Below are positions 6,305 to 12,565 of a stretch of DNA of 25,165 bases, piece by piece. This DNA comes from a virus. The stretch is from IMG/VR virus record IMGVR_UViG_3300030104_000410, positions 1 to 25,165 of that record, one strand, 5' to 3'. The position numbers and the translations under genes were made by a program. Position 1 is the first letter of the stretch. Every line of letters starts with the position of its first letter. Below the pieces are notes generated by a model. The model made no database searches, was not told the DNA's origin, and worked only from the letters and a program-made list of their open reading frames with translations.

Positions 6305-6338
6305 TTATTTACAACTTTATTTACAAAGTTATTAACAA
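6293..6338. repeat. Four DnaA-box-like direct repeats, 12-bp period (candidate origin/iterons)
   Basis: On the plus strand four 10-mers start exactly 12 bases apart: TTATTCACAC (6293), TTATTTACAA (6305), TTATTTACAA (6317) and TTATTAACAA (6329). The first contains TTATTCACA, an exact match to the DnaA-box consensus TTATNCACA. The others differ from it at one or two positions. The array lies in the only sizeable gene-poor gap of the window and is next to AT-rich DNA. It is a candidate replication origin or an operator for the DnaA-like protein encoded at 3534-4043. Confidence 0.65.
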
Positions 6339-6376
6339 TTATAATGTTAGTAATAGTGTTTACTAGATATAAAGTA
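6339..6376. other. AT-rich stretch beside the repeat array
   Basis: This almost pure AT stretch has no gene. It lies between the repeat array and the end of the tiny membrane ORF. It could serve as a DNA-unwinding element if the array is an origin. Apart from that I see no motif in it. Confidence 0.3.
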
Positions 6377-6454
6377 TTATAAAGAAAGGAGCAATACTAT
6401 TGCAATAAATAGCATATAAAATAAAGAAAGTTTAGTAGAATCCTTTATTTTCAT
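6377..6454 (-). CDS. Tiny one-TM membrane peptide, 25 aa
   Basis: The ATG at 6454 overlaps the phosphoesterase stop as TAATG and opens a 25-codon frame: MKIKDSTKLSLFYMLFIAIV followed by LLLSL. A short basic/polar head and a 16-residue hydrophobic run make a textbook single-span peptide. No family is recognised. It closes the late block just before the origin/promoter gap. A membrane role in lysis or in keeping out other phages is imaginable. The small size leaves room for chance. Confidence 0.42.
   Translation of the reverse strand: MKIKDSTKLSLFYMLFIAIVLLLSL
6391..6403. repeat. Short palindrome inside the tiny ORF
   Basis: GCAATACTATTGC is a 5-bp inverted repeat around a 3-base centre. It lies inside the tiny membrane ORF. 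It may be a small operator or may be chance in AT-rich DNA. Confidence 0.25.
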
Positions 6455-7203
6455 TATAAAGGCATTAAAAGATTTAGCGGTGTTTTACCATTATTTAGTA
6501 TCACAGCACAACCAACAGCAGGTCTTTTACCATACTTAGCGTATGCCATTGCGTAAGACTTATGGTTGATTCCACAACCTACCTGAGTTCCATAGACCCT
6601 GAACTTCTTACCAACATAGTGTTCTGTATAACATTGTGTATGAAGATGACCTTGCACGGTATTCATCATATCAGCACGACATTTAGTTCTAGCTGTTCCA
6701 CCTTCTCCGTGTATATATTGAACCCCATCTTGTTCGTATCTTTCTACAAAATCCCAATTAGGAGTTTCTAAAACTTCTTTGTATGACTTAATCCATTTAC
6801 TTGGAATAGATGATGTTTGACTTTTCCTAGAAATAATCCTGTCATGGTTGCCAATAATAACTTTTGTACCTATTTCATCAAAAGCATCATACCAAGTAGA
6901 TATTTTCTTAATAGCTAATTCTAGCTCTTCTAAGCCACCCATTCCATCTGCTGATGTCTCATGGTAACTTGCGTAATGATTGTCGATTATATCGCCTATA
7001 AAGATTGTTTGGGTACAATTATAGGTTTCATACTGTTCTAAACAGAAATCTAAGTATCCATCTAAGCAGAATGGTTCATGAAGGTCACCGATAACTAGAA
7101 CGTTCCTAGTTTCGGTTTCCCTCATTTTTTCAAGTGCCACTATTTCATGCGGCTTTAATCTATATCTGTTATTTTTTGGCAACGTCTGCGATTCCTTGAC
7201 CAA
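6454..7203 (-). CDS. Calcineurin-like metallophosphoesterase, 249 aa
   Basis: All motifs of the two-metal phosphoesterase fold are visible in order: GDLHEP (Asp40, His42), GDIIDNH (Asp71, Asp74), GNHD (119-121), YIHGE (His165) and GHLHTQ (His186, His188). The enzyme would cleave phosphodiester or phosphomonoester bonds with bound Mn or Fe/Zn. In phages such enzymes may trim nucleic acids or nucleotides, but the substrate cannot be read here. The N-terminal 27 residues precede the fold. The first ATG (7203) overlaps the upstream small membrane gene by 35 bases, and an inner ATG at 7122 would cut close to the fold. It sits at the boundary between lysis genes and the origin region, which is unusual for a replication enzyme. 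Confidence 0.9.
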   Translation of the reverse strand: MVKESQTLPKNNRYRLKPHEIVALEKMRETETRNVLVIGDLHEPFCLDGYLDFCLEQYETYNCTQTIFIGDIIDNHYASYHETSADGMGGLEELELAIKKISTWYDAFDEIGTKVIIGNHDRIISRKSQTSSIPSKWIKSYKEVLETPNWDFVERYEQDGVQYIHGEGGTARTKCRADMMNTVQGHLHTQCYTEHYVGKKFRVYGTQVGCGINHKSYAMAYAKYGKRPAVGCAVILNNGKTPLNLLMPL

Positions 7204-7360
7204 CCACTAACGTCAATAAAGCATAATAAAGATTAGTAGCTGTTGCTTCATCAACGCCTAAAAAAGTTACAATTACAGGTACGACTACTGAACTAACAGC
7301 GTACCAAAACTTCTTAGATTTAAACATTTGTCCAATTAAAAATTTTTCTAAAAATTTCAT
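7169..7360 (-). CDS. Small two-hydrophobic-segment protein, holin candidate, 63 aa
   Basis: After a basic, aromatic N-terminus there are two hydrophobic stretches, about residues 19-36 (WYAVSSVVVPVIVTFLGV) and 43-58 (NLYYALLTLVVGQGIA), with a basic end (DVAKK). A short acidic turn (DEATAT) separates them. Size, layout and position directly after the endolysin candidate fit a class II-type holin, which would open the inner membrane for the lysis enzyme. A second candidate holin lies on the other side of the endolysin gene, so which one does this job is open. Confidence 0.55.
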   Translation of the reverse strand: MKFLEKFLIGQMFKSKKFWYAVSSVVVPVIVTFLGVDEATATNLYYALLTLVVGQGIADVAKK

Positions 7361-7361
7361 A

Positions 7362-7862
7362 TTATTTATTTTTGATTATTAAATTAATATTTTCTCCTCC
7401 CAAATTTAGTATTTCTTTCATTAGTAAATCCATAGCAAAAGTAGAGTTACTAACAAACCCCTGTTTACTTGCAAATCCTACTAGGATGCAACCGCTTGTG
7501 TCTTTTGCTGTATTTCCTCTATGAAATAGTATCCATTTTCGGTTAGGTACATCTTGTACTAATAAATGTAAATAATTTCTACTAGCACTTTCTCTTGCTA
7601 CTCTTAATCTTACTTTATATTCACCTTCAGGAATGCAAGAGATATTCCTTTGGTTGTCTTTCCACGGATTTTCTAATGTATCACACATACGTTCTCCATT
7701 AAGGAAAAGCTCACCCATTGTTGATTCTTCCGAAAAAGTATCACGTATGATTAAAAGGTTAATCTTATATTGAGGTTTAGACAGGGTATTTATATACTTT
7801 TGAGATTTTAACGCCTTTAACTTCTGCCACCAATTCTTCACGAACTTTATTATCCTTTTCAT
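7362..7862 (-). CDS. DUF5675-like protein, candidate endolysin, 166 aa
   Basis: The core (residues about 35-155) resembles the DUF5675 family, common in Bacteroidota phages and thought to act on peptidoglycan. Visible elements are RDTFSEESTMGELFLNG, CDTLENPWKDN, CIPEGEY, and the block FHRGNTAKDTSGCILVG with His114, Asp121, Ser123 and Cys125. This recalls the His/Ser-Gly-Cys layout of L,D-transpeptidase-type folds. The first 30 residues are basic and aromatic (KNWWQKLKALK) and overlap a small upstream ORF by 86 bases. Flanking small membrane proteins make a lysis cassette. Enzyme activity is inferred, not shown. Confidence 0.72.
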   Translation of the reverse strand: MKRIIKFVKNWWQKLKALKSQKYINTLSKPQYKINLLIIRDTFSEESTMGELFLNGERMCDTLENPWKDNQRNISCIPEGEYKVRLRVARESASRNYLHLLVQDVPNRKWILFHRGNTAKDTSGCILVGFASKQGFVSNSTFAMDLLMKEILNLGGENINLIIKNK

Positions 7863-7926
7863 CTTTTTTAATGTATTTAGGATTTTTACTGTTTAGCTTA
7901 CGTTTTTTATTTGTAGGTATGTCCAT
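7777..7926 (-). CDS. Tiny basic protein overlapping the endolysin start, 49 aa
   Basis: ATG 7926 overlaps the stop of the upstream holin-like gene (TAATG), and the frame runs 49 codons, ending inside the DUF5675 gene. The product is very charged (MDIPTNKKRKLNSKNPKYIK at the start, ending SKVYKYPV) and is not recognised. The tight start overlap favours translation. The 86-base overlap with the next gene is unusual and argues for caution. Confidence 0.45.
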   Translation of the reverse strand: MDIPTNKKRKLNSKNPKYIKKDEKDNKVREELVAEVKGVKISKVYKYPV

Positions 7927-8078
7927 TATTTTTTGAATTTATAAAATTTAAAAATAGTATATGCTATTGAAAGCACTAAAGCAATAAAACTTAAATATTC
8001 ATTACATTCTGTAAGGTTTAATGCTATTGCTGAACCATTAGCGACTCCTACCTGTATTGTGTCTTGTACCTCTTTCAT
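7926..8078 (-). CDS. Small membrane protein, holin candidate, 50 aa
   Basis: ATG 8078 opens a 50-codon frame: a polar/amphipathic N-terminal part (MKEVQDTIQVGVANGSAIAL), then NLTECNEYLSFIALVLSIAY as the membrane segment and a basic end TIFKFYKFKK. The layout of an N-terminal amphipathic helix, one membrane span and a Lys-rich cytosolic tail is common among small Bacteroidota phage proteins found beside endolysin genes. Together with the two-segment protein at 7169-7360 it may form a holin/antiholin pair. Its start overlaps the upstream 40-aa frame by 41 bases. Confidence 0.6.
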   Translation of the reverse strand: MKEVQDTIQVGVANGSAIALNLTECNEYLSFIALVLSIAYTIFKFYKFKK

Positions 8079-8160
8079 TTGTTTTTGTTTTAGGCTTACT
8101 TTCCAAGTAGGATTTTAGCTTTGTTATGTTTTGTGGTTTAGTTTTATAATGCTTTTTCAT
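8038..8160 (-). CDS. Tiny basic protein, 40 aa
   Basis: ATG 8160 overlaps the connector gene stop as TAATG, and the frame runs 40 codons. The product is strongly basic (MKKHYKTKPQNITKLKSYLE, then KPKTKTNERGTRHNTGRSR). It is not recognised. Its end overlaps the holin-like start by 41 bases, so it may serve mainly to carry ribosomes to the lysis genes. Confidence 0.42.
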   Translation of the reverse strand: MKKHYKTKPQNITKLKSYLESKPKTKTNERGTRHNTGRSR

Positions 8161-8723
8161 TAAGTTAAATCAGGTGTTAAGAAATTTCTTAAAGTTAATT
8201 TAGTACCCTGTCTACTAGGTCTTTCAAGATTCATACCGTTATAGTAGGCGTTTCTGTCAGGATTAACATCTGACCCTGAGTTAGTCGAGTATTCAGGGAA
8301 ACTAGCTAAATTGTTAGTTACATAATCAATCATACGTTCTGTATAATATTCGGCAGTATTTCTAACCTCTTCTCTAAGGTGTTGTGCCTCTTCTGTAGTT
8401 AACGAATTGCCTGTTTCTGAGGTCTTAGAATAAATATTACCATTCTCTATTTTAAAACGTAAAAAAGGAATAGCATGATAGAACGCCCAATTTGGGAGCA
8501 TGTCGCCTATGTAATCATCTACTAAAGTCTTGTCTGCACCTGTTAAAGTACCTGCTACAATATGATCTTTAAGGTGTTGTGTTAAATCAGTTCCTAGCTT
8601 AGTTTCAACATATAGTTTCTGTGCCTGTCTTACATACGGAAGTAATAAATCCGTTGAAACATTTAAGTTGATTGCAGTCGATTCACGAAGTTTCGCTTCT
8701 GATATAAAGAGTACGTATGCCAT
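8160..8723 (-). CDS. Head-tail connector (DUF6712/gp6-like adaptor), 187 aa
   Basis: This protein resembles the helical head-tail adaptor found after the portal in Bacteroidota phages: FISEAKLRESTAINLNVS, then STDLLLPYVRQAQKLYVETK and LGTDL in the first 50 residues, followed by a long helical hairpin and a polar C-terminus. Adaptors of this type form a ring under the portal and give a docking site for the tail. It starts 2 bases after the portal stop and ends in a TAATG overlap, which fits tight co-translation with the portal. The family name is from memory of the pattern. Confidence 0.75.
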   Translation of the reverse strand: MAYVLFISEAKLRESTAINLNVSTDLLLPYVRQAQKLYVETKLGTDLTQHLKDHIVAGTLTGADKTLVDDYIGDMLPNWAFYHAIPFLRFKIENGNIYSKTSETGNSLTTEEAQHLREEVRNTAEYYTERMIDYVTNNLASFPEYSTNSGSDVNPDRNAYYNGMNLERPSRQGTKLTLRNFLTPDLT

Positions 8724-8725
8724 AG

Positions 8726-10729
8726 TTATCTTGGTTCTAAAAATCCGTTATTTTTCATAGTTTTAGGAGCTTTTGCCACTAAACCACTATTTCTTTTTAA
8801 TGTAAATCCTTCACTAATTGCTTTTGCATCTGATATGATTTGACTACTGTTAATATTAGATTTAGCATTACGAAGTGATGTCTTATAGATTTGACGTTTC
8901 CAATAATGGTGACAGTTGCCTCCGCCCTTATAAAGCCATATAGAATAAGTTGCTGCTCCACGTGGTCCCCAACCTGCATTTACAGGTTTATTGGTCATTT
9001 GTAAAATATCTTCTTTACGATAGATTTTCTTAGCAGAAGTCATTAACCTACAAAAATCTCTTGTTTCTCCTTCTTGACTTAAAGCTGTATCTTTAGTATA
9101 AATATATCTAACTTTATAATAGTCATCATAATCATCATTTACGCCATCTTGCACACTTCTTGAATTTGGTCTTGCAGTTCCTGTAGATGCTAATTCTGTT
9201 TTGCCTTTAACTAATTTATTTAATTCAGCTTCAAAATCAAAATCTTCGTGTTCATCTTCAACCTTTTCTTCATCTAATAATTCCCAACCTTCAGGAATAT
9301 CCTCACCAAAATCTTCTATAAATTTTGATAGTTCCGTAGCTTCTGAATGTCCTTCACAAGCCATATAAGCTGTTCTACCTTCATATTCGTGTTCGTGGTA
9401 CCCACTACACCCAATTGTCTTTGCATACGCTTCAGCCTCTTCTATTGTGCTAAAAACAGGCTGCCCATCTATCATACCCATTTTACTTAGCTTTACATCT
9501 TGTTCTACAGTATCATCACCATCTAATGGTTCAAGTCCAAGTTCTTCTCTGATTTCGTCAGTAGTCATTACTTCTCTGATTGTCTTAGAATCAAATTGTA
9601 CTGTTATAGGTTTAAGCTGTACAAAGTTAACAGGCATATCCATATTATTCACTTGGAATATTTTTCTTAGCTGTTTTACCAATTGATCTTGGAAGGGCTT
9701 GATAACGGTGTTGAGATAGAAATTCGCAGCATTTATAATTTCATCTGTATTACTTGAAAAGCCATTAGCTGAATCAATACCCATTAGCGTTTTAGACGTT
9801 ACACGATGCCCACTAAGAATGTTCGATGTGAGCAGTTCTTGAAGTGCCAAATATTGCTTATCTAAATCAGATGGTGTTATTGGTGTGATTTCAGGTGTTC
9901 TAGTTTTATCGTCTGAGAAGGTAAGCACAAACTTGCCTGAATTAGTTTCTGAGCAAAATTTATCAGTAAGGCTTTGCTCTATTTGAAATCTTTCTTCTTG
10001 TGTCGGTATCCCGTTAGCGAAGGATATCATAAAAGAACCTGCGAATCCATTCGATATTGCGTTGAGATGATACTCAGATATACGACCATCGATTAACGCC
10101 CAATTATTGCAACTAACGTAGTCAGGAGTATAATAAGAGTTCATATTAGGGCTATACAACCCTGAATACATTATTTGATTAGCTGATGTCCTGTCATTAA
10201 CATTAAAAGCAGGAACATAATAAGGCTTGTTTTGTCTAGTATTTGACCAATCTGCTGAAATATAATAACCTTTAGTTTTTCCAAATTCATCAGGTCTTGC
10301 GCATCTAATCTTAGAAACATCGACGTGATAGACCTCAGCGATTCCTTTTGACCTATCCCTTGCCCAAACTATGTTAAGAGCGAATGCTCCTTGTAATTTA
10401 AAGTCAAAAGATAACTTCTTAATTACTTCGTGTAGGCTTTCATTAGAGTTTGCTCTATTAATAAAGTTTTGCAACTTAACTGTTGCTTCTAAATCTCTAT
10501 CTTCATCATCTTCTATAATAAGAGCTTCACCTGCAATCATTTCTGAAGTAGAATTTACGATAGCTGCTGATATACTACTTGAATAGTAAAGATCTATCAA
10601 AAATTGTGGATATAGGTTTTTCCACTCACCGTTAGCATCTCCGTATTCTATCCAATCCCTTCCACGTACTTCTTGAATTACAGGCGCTGTACTTGTTTCT
10701 AAATTTATGTTAATGATATTGTCTTTCAT
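8726..10729 (-). CDS. Portal protein with long C-terminal extension, 667 aa
   Basis: Residues 1-420 have the layout of a phage portal, the twelve-subunit ring through which DNA enters and leaves the head. Features are an N-terminal clip-type region (SSISAAIVNSTSEMIAGEAL), a wing and stem, and an SGHRVTSKTLMGIDSANGFSS loop (306-326) typical of portals. The rest is unusual. Residues 427-461 (PVFSTIEEAEAYAKTIGCSG, then YHEHEYEG and MACEGH) hold a possible Cys/His metal site: Cys441, His445, His447, Cys458, His461. An acidic linker follows. A last domain (about 535-615) has TRDFC, GWGPRGAATYSIWLYKGG and NCHHYWKRQIY, resembling the C-terminal part of minor head proteins. It may be a fusion of portal and minor head functions. 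Confidence 0.85.
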   Translation of the reverse strand: MKDNIININLETSTAPVIQEVRGRDWIEYGDANGEWKNLYPQFLIDLYYSSSISAAIVNSTSEMIAGEALIIEDDEDRDLEATVKLQNFINRANSNESLHEVIKKLSFDFKLQGAFALNIVWARDRSKGIAEVYHVDVSKIRCARPDEFGKTKGYYISADWSNTRQNKPYYVPAFNVNDRTSANQIMYSGLYSPNMNSYYTPDYVSCNNWALIDGRISEYHLNAISNGFAGSFMISFANGIPTQEERFQIEQSLTDKFCSETNSGKFVLTFSDDKTRTPEITPITPSDLDKQYLALQELLTSNILSGHRVTSKTLMGIDSANGFSSNTDEIINAANFYLNTVIKPFQDQLVKQLRKIFQVNNMDMPVNFVQLKPITVQFDSKTIREVMTTDEIREELGLEPLDGDDTVEQDVKLSKMGMIDGQPVFSTIEEAEAYAKTIGCSGYHEHEYEGRTAYMACEGHSEATELSKFIEDFGEDIPEGWELLDEEKVEDEHEDFDFEAELNKLVKGKTELASTGTARPNSRSVQDGVNDDYDDYYKVRYIYTKDTALSQEGETRDFCRLMTSAKKIYRKEDILQMTNKPVNAGWGPRGAATYSIWLYKGGGNCHHYWKRQIYKTSLRNAKSNINSSQIISDAKAISEGFTLKRNSGLVAKAPKTMKNNGFLEPR

Positions 10730-10738
10730 AATTTATTT

Positions 10739-11437
10739 TTATGAGTAAATTCCTTTGTAGTAATTATTGATGTTTGTAGTTAAAATACCACTTACTGAAC
10801 TATAAACCTGAACATCAAATATTTTACCATTAAAAGGATTTAAATCTGTTTTTCTTACACCTATGGCATCTATGTCAGCAGTTCCTGATAAATCACCTCC
10901 GTCTGTTTGTTTAACGCCATTATGCCATATATTAAATCTTGTTCCAAATCTTGTAATAACAACATAATTATTCCCCCAAGTTGTTCCTGAATTTAAATTT
11001 AAATCAATGTCAGAACTATCTATTTTTATTTTTACCTCATCATTTCCTGTTAACTTAATAAATTCACCTGCTGTAGTATTATCACCTATAACGCTATTAT
11101 TAAATGAAGTAGGGTGAAACCAAAAAGCCATAGTAAAACTACCTGATAATGAAATTTGTGAACCTGATTCTAAATGAGTAGTATTGGAGCTATCAAAAGT
11201 TATAGACCCTGAAGAACTATCGTAAATTGGTCTTTCAGCATCATTTTCTTGTAACATATTATGACTATTAGTAGAACTGTCTGCCCAAGCTGAAACCTTA
11301 TCATCAGCAACAGTAGTAACACCTGTTTTGTGTTTCCACCAACCCTCTAAGCTAGATTCTAATAAAGGCGACCATTCACTAGAAGGTGCTGAGTTTAATG
11401 CTAAACCTAATTTTAGTGATAAACTATTTTTAATCAT
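10739..11437 (-). CDS. LamG/concanavalin-like virion protein, 232 aa
   Basis: The protein starts with about 30 residues of leader (no signal peptide), then LEGWWKHKTGVTTVADDKVSAW, and then a jelly-roll pattern of alternating strands: FTMAFWFHP, GEFIKLTGNDEVKIKI, NNYVVITRFGTRFNIWHNG and GKIFDVQVYSS. This matches LamG/laminin-G-type lectin folds that bind glycans or proteins. It lies directly before the portal in the head cluster, so it is likely on the virion, perhaps as a head-surface decoration or adhesin. It is less likely to be a tail fibre, since the tail genes are far away. Confidence 0.75.
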   Translation of the reverse strand: MIKNSLSLKLGLALNSAPSSEWSPLLESSLEGWWKHKTGVTTVADDKVSAWADSSTNSHNMLQENDAERPIYDSSSGSITFDSSNTTHLESGSQISLSGSFTMAFWFHPTSFNNSVIGDNTTAGEFIKLTGNDEVKIKIDSSDIDLNLNSGTTWGNNYVVITRFGTRFNIWHNGVKQTDGGDLSGTADIDAIGVRKTDLNPFNGKIFDVQVYSSVSGILTTNINNYYKGIYS

Positions 11438-11440
11438 ATC

Positions 11441-11716
11441 TTAGCTAGTCGGTCCTTCGTCATAACCAATACCAATTCCACTCGTGAGTTGTATAGCGGT
11501 TATATTCATAAACAAACTCGTTCCCGCAGGAAGTGTCGTTACCAAAGCACTTTCACCTGTTGCATCAGCTACAGTTATTGAAGCTACTACACTTTCAACA
11601 GGAAAATAAACACAGTAAAAATCTTTACCTGTTTGTGCTGCTGTAGTAAAGACAACTGTATTACCATTTTTTCCTAGTTGCTCTGTTAAAAGTTGTTGTA
11701 CATTTTCTATTGCCAT
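11441..11716 (-). CDS. Small beta-rich virion protein, 91 aa
   Basis: This is a 91-residue protein of short beta strands (TVVFTTA, FYCVYFPVESVVASITVADA, LFMNITAIQLTSGIGIGY) with few charges. No family is recognised. The size, beta content and place between two other head-cluster proteins suit a small head decoration or spike protein. That role is inferred. Confidence 0.65.
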   Translation of the reverse strand: MAIENVQQLLTEQLGKNGNTVVFTTAAQTGKDFYCVYFPVESVVASITVADATGESALVTTLPAGTSLFMNITAIQLTSGIGIGYDEGPTS

Positions 11717-11727
11717 TTTATTTTATT

Positions 11728-12456
11728 TTATTGTCCGTAATATATATAATTCGTTTGTTCTATTGTTGCTGTTGCTCTAGCTACATTATCATCTGTTGTT
11801 CCACCCATAATTAGCACTACAGGATTCTCAGTGTATCCACTACCACCACTTGTAAGTGTTATTGAATCAACAGCACCTGCACTGATAGTACAAGTAGCTG
11901 TAGCATCTGTAATAGCATCACCTCTAAAAATAATTGTTGGAACTGTAGTATATCCTGTTCCTCCACTTACTAAAGATATAGACTGAACACTTTTCCCTTT
12001 TTGGGTGTATTGTACTTGTTCTGTACCTCCTTTTTCTGATACATACATAATTCCTTTAGTTACCAACCCTACTAAAGTTCCTACGTTATCTACTTTTGCA
12101 TCAGTAGAATCTAACTCTGTTGTAGGTGCGTGTGCAGCGTCTAATGTTACTGTATCCCCTGATTGCCAAGTAACTTCATACACTTCGTATTTATAATGAC
12201 CTGCTAATGTTAAATTTATTTGAGCTGCAAACATATCAGGGTTTGCGTTATAAGTAAAAGACATATGAGTATATCTATCATAAATCCTAGAATTTCCGCC
12301 TTGAACTATTGTAGGGTAAGAATAGTAAACACTACCATCCATATCATTCGTAAATTTAACTAAATAACGTATTAACAACCTATCGCCTGAATACTGTGTA
12401 TTATCCATTGTAGAAAGATAAGCGGAGAAAGATGTTTTTGTAATTGCTTGTACCAT
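11728..12456 (-). CDS. Structural protein with two SGGxGYT repeats, 242 aa
   Basis: Residues 1-150 form a beta-rich domain (DRLLIRYLVKFTN, HMSFTYN, AGHYKYEVYEVTWQ, GIMYVSE). The end carries two copies of a repeat seen in many virion fibres and decoration proteins. One runs from 157 with SISLVSGGTGYTTVPTIIF, and the other from 195 with SITLTSGGSGYTENPVVLI. They are about 38 residues apart, and each is followed by an ATATxTI-type strand. The repeats would stack as small beta sheets. It is the first gene after the terminator at 12504-12523. A TTATATAATAGA motif sits immediately before its ATG. The exact role on the head or neck is unknown. Confidence 0.7.
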   Translation of the reverse strand: MVQAITKTSFSAYLSTMDNTQYSGDRLLIRYLVKFTNDMDGSVYYSYPTIVQGGNSRIYDRYTHMSFTYNANPDMFAAQINLTLAGHYKYEVYEVTWQSGDTVTLDAAHAPTTELDSTDAKVDNVGTLVGLVTKGIMYVSEKGGTEQVQYTQKGKSVQSISLVSGGTGYTTVPTIIFRGDAITDATATCTISAGAVDSITLTSGGSGYTENPVVLIMGGTTDDNVARATATIEQTNYIYYGQ

Positions 12457-12458
12457 TA

Positions 12459-12474
12459 TTATATAATAGAAAAA
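12459..12474 (-). repeat. TTATATAATAGA motif before gene 11728-12456
   Basis: On the minus strand TTTTCTATTATATAA ends two bases before the ATG at 12456. The same core, TCTATTATATAA, occurs before the starts at 15630 and 14868. It is too close to the ATG here to be an ordinary -10 box, so a translation-linked role or a leaderless start is possible. Confidence 0.4.
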
Positions 12475-12500
12475 GTCCGAATTTATTTGGATTATAAAAG

Positions 12501-12523
12501 AAAAGAGGACTAAAAAGTCCTCT
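12501..12523 (-). terminator. Intrinsic terminator after the tail-tube-like gene
   Basis: On the minus strand AGAGGACT, a four-base TTTT loop and AGTCCTCT form a perfect 8-bp stem, followed by TTTCTTTT. It lies about 40 bases after the stop of the 193-aa protein. It would separate the protease-scaffold-capsid-tube transcript from the portal-side genes. Confidence 0.85.
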
Positions 12524-12565
12524 AATCAAGAATATATGAAAACTACAAATTAGATTTCAAGTATT

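Noticed and set aside
8797-8979. Minus-strand 60-aa frame inside the portal gene
   Set aside because: It is an out-of-frame shadow of the portal C-terminal domain, with no start context and no recognisable product.
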